The notes under the pieces: model-generated
What the model was told of the DNA's origin: nothing
Database searches by the model: none
Seen by the model: the letters and a program-made list of their open reading frames with translations, nothing else
NCBI GenBank assembly: GCA_012963775.1
Contig: DTVC01000028.1
Coordinates: 1 to 7,982 of the forward strand
From: Candidatus Pelagibacter sp.
GTDB lineage: Bacteria; Pseudomonadota; Alphaproteobacteria; Pelagibacterales; Pelagibacteraceae
DNA: 7,982 nt
Direction: 5' to 3'
Position numbers and translations under genes: made by a program
Part shown: one piece after another, positions 1-5,658 of the stretch
How the letters are laid out: each line of letters begins with the position of its first letter
Position numbering within the stretch: position 1 is the stretch's first letter

Positions 1-621
1 GCCTTTATAAATTATCGATTTTGAACTAAATGAACATATGTAAAAATCTTTTAATTGAGAATTTAAAACTTTTTTTTCTATTTTTCTTCTAATTATATAA
101 AGTTGTCTCTCAAGTTCTTTGTCTTTAAGAGTGCTGTTATTTGATTTGAAGATAACTTGACTAATTTCAGGTCTTGTTAGTTCTGCTTTAACTCCAAGCA
201 CACTAGTATTAATTGGGACCTGTCTCCATCTATAAATATAATAATTATTGCTTAAAAGTTCTGTTTCAATCAATGTTTTACATTTTTCCTGAGAGTTATA
301 ATCATTGCGAGGCAAAAAAATCATTCCAACGCAAATCTCTCCGCCGTCATATTGACGACCATAGTTTTCAATTTTTTCTTTAAAAAAATTAGTTGAAATT
401 TCTATATGTATTCCAGCACCATCTCCGGTTTTGCCATCAGCATCTACTGCTCCACGATGCCAAACAGCTTTTAATGCTTCAATCCCATACTCAACAATTT
501 TTCTCGATTTCTTTCCTTCCGTAGAAACTACAAGACCAACGCCACATGAATCGTGTTCCATATTTGGATTGTAAACTTTTCCATTAATTAATTTTTTTAA
601 ATTTTTTTTATAAAGTTTCAT
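1..621 (-). CDS. gltB: Glutamate synthase (GOGAT) large subunit, N-terminal part only (runs off left edge)
   Basis: I translated this frame by hand: it is open from the ATG at 619-621 to base 1, giving 207 codons of a protein that is usually about 1500 residues. It is the N-terminal class-II glutamine amidotransferase domain of the GOGAT alpha subunit, which releases ammonia from glutamine. The ammonia is channelled to the synthase domain (outside the window), where 2-oxoglutarate becomes glutamate. A propeptide of 25 residues precedes CGVG, and Cys26 (codon 544-546) is the expected N-terminal nucleophile after processing. WHRGAVDADGKTGDGAGI follows and is typical of alphaproteobacterial GltB. 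The visible part ends in FYMCSFSSKSIIYKG, matching the family. It starts 6 bases after the gltD stop, so the two are almost certainly cotranscribed. There is no Shine-Dalgarno, and an internal Met (residue 21) lies just before the Cys, so the start could be shorter. The family call is very secure. Confidence 0.96.
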   Translation of the reverse strand, partial: MKLYKKNLKKLINGKVYNPNMEHDSCGVGLVVSTEGKKSRKIVEYGIEALKAVWHRGAVDADGKTGDGAGIHIEISTNFFKEKIENYGRQYDGGEICVGMIFLPRNDYNSQEKCKTLIETELLSNNYYIYRWRQVPINTSVLGVKAELTRPEISQVIFKSNNSTLKDKELERQLYIIRRKIEKKVLNSQLKDFYICSFSSKSIIYKG

Positions 622-627
622 ATTATG

Positions 628-2067
628 CTAAGCAGCTTTAATTTTTTGATATGATTTTTTTTTCAAATATTTTTCAATTGAAATTGCAACATCTCTTCCA
701 TCTTTAATAGCCCATACTACTAATGATGCTCCTCTAATTATATCACCAGCAGCATATACACCTGGTATATTTGTTTCCATAGTATCAAAGTTAGTTTTTA
801 TTGTTCCCCATTTTGTTAATCGAAGTTGATCTTCGCAAAATAATTTTGGTAATTCTTCAGGATCAAAACCTAAAGCTTTTATTATAATATCAACCTTTAG
901 CTCATATTCAGAATTCTCTTGAACGATTGGTTTACTTCTTCCACTTTCGTCAGGTTCGCTTAATTTCATTTTTTCTACTATTAGACTTTCAATTTTACTA
1001 GTTCCCTTAAATTCTTTTGGATTAGATAACCATACAAAATCAACCCCTTCTTCTTCAGCATTTGCAACTTCTCGAGCAGAACCCGGCATATTTTCTCTAT
1101 CTCTCCTGTATAAACACTTTACAGATTTTGCATTTTGTCTTACCGATGTTCGAACGCAATCCATTGCTGTATCTCCGCCACCAATTACAACAACATTTTT
1201 TCCTTCTGTATTTAATGTTCCATTGTCAAACATTTCAACTTTATCTCCTAAACCTTTTTTATTTGATGCTGTTAAAAATTCCATTGCTGGAAATATATTT
1301 TTTAAATTATTTCCTGGTATATTGGCTTCTCTTGCTTTGTAAACTCCTGTGGCAATTAAAATTGCATCATGTTTTTCTCTAAGTTCTTTTAAAGATGAAT
1401 TTTTTCCTATTTCATAATTTTGAATAAGCTTTATTCCACCTTCCATAAGCAACTTTGTTCTTCTTTCAACTACAAATTTTTCTAATTTGAAATTTGGGAT
1501 ACCGTAAATCAGTAATCCGCCTGGACGATCATAGCGATCATAAATAGTAATTTGATATCCTTTTTTTCTAAGTTGTTCTGCACAAGCAAGACCTGCTGGA
1601 CCTGCTCCAATAATTCCTACACTTTCTTTTTTTTCTTTAAATACATTTATGGGTTTTATCCAACCGTTATTCCAAGCGTTTTCAGTTAAAAATTTTTCTA
1701 TTGAACCAATGGTGACGGTTCCGTGTCCTGATTGTTCAATTACACAATTGCCTTCACACAACCTATCTTGAGGACAAATTCTTCCACAAACTTCAGGCAT
1801 ATTATTAGTGCTTTCAGATAACTGGTAAGCTTCTTCCAGTCTTCCCTCTGCGGTCAGCTTTAACCAATCAGGTATGTTGTTGCTTAATGGGCAATGTATT
1901 TGACAAAATGGCACCCCACATTGAGAACATCTGCTTGATTGCTCTTTTGCCTTTTCATTTATAAATTCGTTATATATTTCTCTAAAATCCTCTTTTCTAT
2001 CTAAAACCTCCCTTTTAGGTGGACTTTGTTTACCTATTTTTACAAATTTAAGCATTTTCTCTGTCAT
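628..2067 (-). CDS. gltD: Glutamate synthase (NADPH) small subunit
   Basis: This is the beta subunit of bacterial NADPH-GOGAT. It takes electrons from NADPH through FAD and passes them via iron-sulphur clusters to the GltB subunit in the cytoplasm. The 479-residue length is normal. The N-terminal Fe-S region carries Cys47, 50, 55 and 59, then Cys94, 98, 104 and 108, the two four-Cys groups of this family. The FAD-binding Rossmann motif is GAGPAG at 154-159, followed by RPGGLLIYGIP (181-191). The NADPH-binding motif is GGGDTA at 296-301. The C-terminal FAD contact AAGD (439-442) precedes a conserved VVWAIKDGRD segment. All key residues are present. It lies first in a gltD-gltB pair, the reverse of the enterobacterial gltBD order. 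The start at 2065-2067 has no Shine-Dalgarno; Met5 is a possible alternative. Related proteins of this fold include the dihydropyrimidine dehydrogenase N-terminal region and NfnB, but the adjacent gltB settles the identity. Confidence 0.97.
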   Translation of the reverse strand: MTEKMLKFVKIGKQSPPKREVLDRKEDFREIYNEFINEKAKEQSSRCSQCGVPFCQIHCPLSNNIPDWLKLTAEGRLEEAYQLSESTNNMPEVCGRICPQDRLCEGNCVIEQSGHGTVTIGSIEKFLTENAWNNGWIKPINVFKEKKESVGIIGAGPAGLACAEQLRKKGYQITIYDRYDRPGGLLIYGIPNFKLEKFVVERRTKLLMEGGIKLIQNYEIGKNSSLKELREKHDAILIATGVYKAREANIPGNNLKNIFPAMEFLTASNKKGLGDKVEMFDNGTLNTEGKNVVVIGGGDTAMDCVRTSVRQNAKSVKCLYRRDRENMPGSAREVANAEEEGVDFVWLSNPKEFKGTSKIESLIVEKMKLSEPDESGRSKPIVQENSEYELKVDIIIKALGFDPEELPKLFCEDQLRLTKWGTIKTNFDTMETNIPGVYAAGDIIRGASLVVWAIKDGRDVAISIEKYLKKKSYQKIKAA

Positions 2068-2081
2068 AACTGATGAAATAT

Positions 2082-2111
2082 ATATTAGTAGATGAGCGAC
2101 TAAAAGAACAA
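2082..2111 (-). promoter_or_regulatory. Candidate sigma70-type promoter for gltDB
   Basis: On the minus strand, TTGTTC (2111-2106) is followed after 18 bases by TAATAT (2087-2082), a fair match to the -35/-10 consensus. Transcription would start near 2075, only about 8 bases before the gltD ATG. The mRNA would be almost leaderless, which agrees with the missing Shine-Dalgarno. A second -35-like box, TTGACC (2120-2115), has no good -10 at the normal distance. In DNA this AT-rich, chance matches are common. Confidence 0.3.
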
Positions 2112-2147
2112 CTAGGTCAATATTTATGTCCTATAAATTAGAAAAGT

Positions 2148-2167
2148 AAGCAATTTATTGCTTTTTT
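2148..2167 (+). other. Perfect inverted repeat with T-tract (operator or weak terminator-like hairpin)
   Basis: AAGCAA (2148-2153), loop TTTA, TTGCTT (2158-2163) form a 6-bp perfect stem whose end runs into six T residues (2162-2167). Read rightward this resembles a very small intrinsic terminator, but no rightward gene precedes it. It lies between the divergent gltD and uppP starts, so an operator role is at least as likely. A related palindromic sequence, AAGTAATTGCTT, occurs at 2195-2206. Confidence 0.35.
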
Positions 2168-2170
2168 ACA

Positions 2171-2190
2171 CTTATGCATACCTCTTATGC
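2171..2190 (+). repeat. Short direct repeat CTTATGC x2 in divergent intergenic region
   Basis: CTTATGC occurs at 2171-2177 and again at 2184-2190, with starts 13 bases apart, between the two AAGYAA/TTGCTT palindromes. The repeat is seen directly; any function as a protein-binding site is a guess. Confidence 0.35.
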
Positions 2191-2218
2191 TGTCAAGTAA
2201 TTGCTTTATTTTAAGAAT
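2190..2218 (+). promoter_or_regulatory. Weak candidate promoter for uppP
   Basis: CTGTCA (2190-2195) and AAGAAT (2213-2218) are separated by 17 bases, each matching four of six consensus positions. The predicted transcript would begin near 2225, about 20 bases before the uppP ATG. This is the best spaced pair I could find upstream of uppP, but the match is poor. The palindrome at 2195-2206 would overlap the spacer. Confidence 0.2.
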
Positions 2219-2245
2219 ATTTCGTTTACCAAATAGTAATCTCTA

Positions 2246-3013
2246 ATGTTGACTAATTATTTTGAAACTTTCACGCTGTCATTCATTCAAGGAGTTTCTG
2301 AATTTTTACCTATTAGTTCTTCTGCACACCTTTTATTAACTTCTAAACTTTTTAATTATAAATCTAGCTCTTTAATAATTGATATAAGCTTACATTTAGG
2401 ATCTCTTCTTGCGATAATATTTTATTTCAGAAAAGATTTAATAAACTTTTTTCAAAATAAAAATTTGGCATTACTCATAATATTAGGCTCAATTCCATTA
2501 ATAGTTTTTGGATTTGTATTGCACGCTAGTAATTTAATTTATTATTTAAGAAATATTGAAATAATAGCATGGACTACATTAATTTTTGGTATTCTTTTAT
2601 ATTTTTCTGATAGATTTAAAATAAAAAAAAGTTTTGATAACGATCTTAATTTAAAAAATATTTTAATAATTGGTTTATTTCAAATTTTAGCATTAATACC
2701 TGGTGTCAGTCGATCTGGAATTGTAATTACCGCAAGCCGTTTTTTAAATTTTGACAGATATGACTCATTAAAAATTTCATTTTATTTATCAATACCCGCT
2801 TTAGCCGGAGCAAGCGTACTAGGTTTAAAAGATGCTTTTAATCAGAATATAGAGTTTAGTTTTTTAATAGTATTTGCTACCATTAGTTCTTTTATAATTT
2901 CTTATTTGACTATTAAATATTTTTTAATTTTTGTAAAAAATTTTTCATTAAATGTGTTTGTTTTTTATAGAATCTTTTTAGCTTTAATACTTTTTACAAT
3001 TATTTATTATTAA
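2246..3013 (+). CDS. uppP: Undecaprenyl-diphosphate phosphatase (BacA/UppP family)
   Basis: This integral membrane enzyme removes a phosphate from undecaprenyl diphosphate, regenerating the lipid carrier used for peptidoglycan and other envelope polymers; overexpression in other bacteria gives bacitracin resistance. At 255 residues it is slightly shorter than usual (about 260-275). The first signature is QGVSEFLPISSSAHL, with Gln15 and Glu19 forming the (E/Q)xxxE motif and His28 following. SLHLG (49-52) is the conserved segment after it. The second signature is PGVSRSG at 152-158, containing the catalytic-region Arg156. The rest is a series of hydrophobic helices separated by short Lys/Asn-rich loops. 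It is the only rightward gene here, divergent from gltD and ending 18 bases before the stop of the opposing dioxygenase gene. The ATG has no Shine-Dalgarno, but the N-terminus aligns with the family starting point, so I keep it. The identification is secure. Confidence 0.95.
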   Translation: MLTNYFETFTLSFIQGVSEFLPISSSAHLLLTSKLFNYKSSSLIIDISLHLGSLLAIIFYFRKDLINFFQNKNLALLIILGSIPLIVFGFVLHASNLIYYLRNIEIIAWTTLIFGILLYFSDRFKIKKSFDNDLNLKNILIIGLFQILALIPGVSRSGIVITASRFLNFDRYDSLKISFYLSIPALAGASVLGLKDAFNQNIEFSFLIVFATISSFIISYLTIKYFLIFVKNFSLNVFVFYRIFLALILFTIIYY

Positions 3014-3031
3014 ATTATAACTTTTTAAATT

Positions 3032-3844
3032 TTATTTAATTGTTATTCTATGCATTATTCGATTTCCATTAAAAGGAGTGGCTTGATGAAGCATAGATCG
3101 ATTGTCCCATATTGCTAAGGAATTTTTTTCCCACTCAAAAGCAAAAATAAATTTTTTCTTAATTTGATGTTTAAATAAAAAATTTTTAATTTTTTTTTCA
3201 TCCTTAACATTAATATTCAAAAAATTTTCAACATGCCCTGGACTACAATATATAGCTTTATGGTTATTAATTTTTCTAATAATATTATGAATTGCTTTAA
3301 AATCTTTTGACTTTCCAGTACCTTTTTCTTTTTCTCTTTCAAGTCGTGTTATTGAGATCGGACCAGATGAAGAAAATACTGCTTTTAAATTTTCAAATTT
3401 TTTTTTATATATTTTGGGTAAATTTTTATATGCTAAATATTGTGAAGCAAATTCAGTATTTCCAAGGCCTCGAGGTGGCACTAATTTAGCTAACAAAATT
3501 GTAAACTTTGGTGGTTTTTTTGTGTAACTTGAGTCTGTATGAAATTGTTCACCAAAGCTAGGTCCTCTATCAGAAACTTTTCTTTCTACAACTGTAATCT
3601 CAGGAAATTTAGAACTTAGCCCCCTTAACATTGGGTAATCTGCTACATGACCTAATTTTTTTGCAAATAAAATATAAGATCTTGAATCTAAATTCTGATT
3701 TCTAAAAAAAACCATACCATATTTATTTAATGAATTTTTTATTAGTTTAATTTGTTTTTTATTAACTAATTTTAAATTACAAATTATTTTAGCGCCAATA
3801 TTTTTTTTACAGGGTCTAATTTTGAATTTATATTTTTTTATCAT
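3032..3844 (-). CDS. TauD/TfdA-family Fe(II)/2-oxoglutarate-dependent dioxygenase
   Basis: This is a 270-residue member of the family that includes taurine dioxygenase and 2,4-D dioxygenase, which couple 2-oxoglutarate decarboxylation to hydroxylation of a small organic substrate. The iron ligands are visible: His102 and Asp104 in FHTDSSY and distal His253 in WDNRSMLHQAT. Arg266 in RIMHRITI occupies the position of the 2-oxoglutarate-binding Arg of TauD (R270). The N-terminal half has the usual GMVFFRNQNL strand (43-52). The protein ends only four residues after Arg266, so its C-terminal tail is shorter than in TauD. It is very Lys-rich, in line with the AT-rich genome. Its start overlaps the end of the upstream transporter gene by 17 bases, pointing to translational coupling. 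The substrate cannot be read from the sequence: sulphonates, carnitine-like compounds, or other acids and amines are all possible. Family call firm; specific function unknown. Confidence 0.9.
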   Translation of the reverse strand: MIKKYKFKIRPCKKNIGAKIICNLKLVNKKQIKLIKNSLNKYGMVFFRNQNLDSRSYILFAKKLGHVADYPMLRGLSSKFPEITVVERKVSDRGPSFGEQFHTDSSYTKKPPKFTILLAKLVPPRGLGNTEFASQYLAYKNLPKIYKKKFENLKAVFSSSGPISITRLEREKEKGTGKSKDFKAIHNIIRKINNHKAIYCSPGHVENFLNINVKDEKKIKNFLFKHQIKKKFIFAFEWEKNSLAIWDNRSMLHQATPFNGNRIMHRITIK

Positions 3845-4718
3845 AAATTGGCAGAAGTTGAGAAATCAAAACACCAAAAAATATAAGCAAACATCCAAAT
3901 ATATTGCCGAATCCTAAAATTTGATTCAGAATTATCCATGCAGATATTGTTGCAAAAACTCCTTCTAAAGACATAATAATTGCTGCAGGTGCAGGTGAAA
4001 TATGTTTTTGACCAACAAGTTGTAAAACAAATGCTGCACCTCCCGATAAAACACCTGCATATAATATTTCATATGTTTCTAGTATTATTTTAGAAAAATC
4101 GATTTCCTCAAATATAACTACTAATAAAAAAGATAGTACTGCAACGGCTAAATTTTGTAATAAAGCTATAAAAAAAGGTAAGTTAAATTTCGCTATTAGT
4201 TTCCCAATATAAATAATATGTAAAGCCCAAAATATAGCTCCTATTAATACTATTCCATCTCCTAAACTAACAGCAGCATCACTAAAATCAGATATAAAAT
4301 ATCCTCCAAGTATACAAACAAAAACCGAAGGCCACACTGACCAGTGAAGCTTGTCAGAGAAAAGAAAATAAATAATTATTGGAACTAATGGTACATAAAA
4401 TATTGTAAAAAATGCCGAATTCGAAACATTAGTATAAATTAATGAAACTTGTTGTAATGCAGTTCCTAAAAATAATGATACTCCCACTGGTATCATTAAC
4501 TTAAAGAATTCTTTTTTTTTTGGAATTACAAAATTTGATATTTTTTTTTTTTCAAATATTAATACAAAAGGCATGACAGCAAAAAAAGCTACAAAAAATC
4601 TTGCTGAATTAAAAGTAAAAGGACCTATATTATCCATCCCAGTATCTTGAGCTATAAAAGTTGTACCCCAAATTAACGTACAAACAATTAGACAAAGAAA
4701 TGAAATAAATTTTTTCAT
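3828..4718 (-). CDS. EamA-domain transporter, drug/metabolite transporter (DMT) superfamily
   Basis: A 296-residue inner-membrane protein with two tandem EamA repeats and about ten hydrophobic helices, roughly at 7-23, 33-55, 71-90, 98-120, 128-144, 152-172, 181-203, 216-236, 243-265 and 270-290. LIWGTTFIAQ in helix 1 and PAPAAIIMSLEGVFATISAW (242-261) in helix 9 are characteristic EamA signatures, and the length matches the family. Such proteins export or import amino acids, nucleosides or other metabolites; direction and substrate cannot be told from the sequence. The gene starts 11 bases after the E2 stop and overlaps the dioxygenase start by 17 bases, so it is the third cistron of the aceE-aceF operon. 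Two long A-runs on the coding strand (10 and 12 A, at 4512-4521 and 4541-4552) encode Lys triplets in the loop between helices 2 and 3 and are prone to slippage. No Shine-Dalgarno is seen. Confidence 0.9.
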   Translation of the reverse strand: MKKFISFLCLIVCTLIWGTTFIAQDTGMDNIGPFTFNSARFFVAFFAVMPFVLIFEKKKISNFVIPKKKEFFKLMIPVGVSLFLGTALQQVSLIYTNVSNSAFFTIFYVPLVPIIIYFLFSDKLHWSVWPSVFVCILGGYFISDFSDAAVSLGDGIVLIGAIFWALHIIYIGKLIAKFNLPFFIALLQNLAVAVLSFLLVVIFEEIDFSKIILETYEILYAGVLSGGAAFVLQLVGQKHISPAPAAIIMSLEGVFATISAWIILNQILGFGNIFGCLLIFFGVLISQLLPIYDKKI

Positions 4719-4729
4719 TATGGAAATAT

Positions 4730-5656
4730 TTATATAGCTAATCTGTAGGCGAAATTTTTTCCAATATTTTCTTTTAATTCATTACAAAATCTTGCTGCTT
4801 CAGCACCATCTATTATTCTGTGGTCATAAGATAAGGACAGTGGAAGCATGTTTCTCTTCTGAAATTCATTATTAATTAAAACTTGTTTGTAATAAGTTCT
4901 TCCCACTCCTAAAATTGCAACCTCAGGATAATTTATTATAGGGGTAAAAAAATATCCTCCTATACCTCCTAAACTAGTTATGGTCATTGACCCTCCAAAA
5001 AATTCTTTTTTATCAATTTTTAAATTTCTACATTTATCACTTATATCCTTAAGTTCTTCACTTAATTGATTTAGATTTTTATTATTTGCGTTTCTTACTT
5101 TTGGTACCATTAAGCCATGTTTTGTATCCACTGCTATACCAATATGAAAATATTTTTTTAAAGTCATTTTTCCATTATCGATGTCATCAATTGAACAATT
5201 AAAATTTGGATATTTTATCAAAGCAGAAACTAATGATTTAATTATAAAAACTAAAGGGGTAATTTTTTTTTTATGACCAGTATTTATGTCAGTTAATGAA
5301 GATCTAAATAGCTCAAGCTCTGTAATATCTGCTTCATCATGATGTGTGACATGAGGAATTTTTGTCCACGAGTTAGAAAGATGAAGTGCGGCTATTTTCT
5401 TTACTCTAGGCATATCTTTTATTTCCACTTCACCAAAATCAGAGTGTTTAAATTCACTTTGTATTTTTTCTTGTTTTTTATTACTTTGATGAAAATTTTT
5501 TGACTGTATCAGTTTTTTATTTATAAAACTTTTTACATCATATTCTGTTATTCTGCCTTTTCTTTCTGACCCTTCAATTTGTTCAATATTTGCGCCTAGT
5601 TCTCTGGCAAATTTTCTTATCTTTGGAGTTGCAAATATTTTTTTATTTTCTGACAT
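4730..5656 (-). CDS. aceF: Dihydrolipoamide acetyltransferase (E2) lacking a lipoyl domain
   Basis: The E2 core of a 2-oxoacid dehydrogenase complex transfers the acyl group from lipoyl-Lys to CoA. This protein has only 308 residues. It opens with a peripheral-subunit-binding domain at about 8-45 (ATPKIRKFARELG ... GRITEYDV), followed by a polar Lys/Gln/Ser linker (about 46-75) and the catalytic CAT domain (about 76-305). The catalytic motif is DHRIIDG, with His279 and Asp283, preceded by TITSLGGIGG (225-234) and the YPEVAILGVGR segment. The one to three N-terminal lipoyl domains, with their DKA lysine motif, that normally precede the binding domain are absent. The aceE stop lies 2 bases upstream, so no hidden N-terminus exists. 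Adjacency to aceE points to pyruvate dehydrogenase E2, though related 2-oxoacids such as 2-oxobutyrate cannot be excluded. It presumably needs a lipoyl domain from another protein. The family is certain; how it functions is inferred. Confidence 0.92.
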   Translation of the reverse strand: MSENKKIFATPKIRKFARELGANIEQIEGSERKGRITEYDVKSFINKKLIQSKNFHQSNKKQEKIQSEFKHSDFGEVEIKDMPRVKKIAALHLSNSWTKIPHVTHHDEADITELELFRSSLTDINTGHKKKITPLVFIIKSLVSALIKYPNFNCSIDDIDNGKMTLKKYFHIGIAVDTKHGLMVPKVRNANNKNLNQLSEELKDISDKCRNLKIDKKEFFGGSMTITSLGGIGGYFFTPIINYPEVAILGVGRTYYKQVLINNEFQKRNMLPLSLSYDHRIIDGAEAARFCNELKENIGKNFAYRLAI

Positions 5657-5658
5657 TT

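Noticed and set aside
1062..1382. Open plus-strand frame of about 106 codons
   Set aside because: It lies entirely antisense to gltD, its predicted product is a Leu/Phe-rich low-complexity string, and gltD is intact with all motifs; it is a mirror of the gltD codons.
2068..2245. Riboswitch or small RNA upstream of gltD or uppP
   Set aside because: I looked for conserved riboswitch cores and longer stems; only the 6-bp palindrome and short repeats were seen, and the likely leaders are too short for a structured element.
3012..3032. Inverted repeat AAATT...AATTT as a terminator for uppP
   Set aside because: A five-base stem made only of A/T pairs with an 11-base loop would be unstable and is expected by chance in this composition.
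3307..3489. Open plus-strand frame of 60 codons
   Set aside because: It is antisense within the dioxygenase gene, with a Phe/Leu-rich composition arising from Lys codons on the other strand and no supporting start signal.
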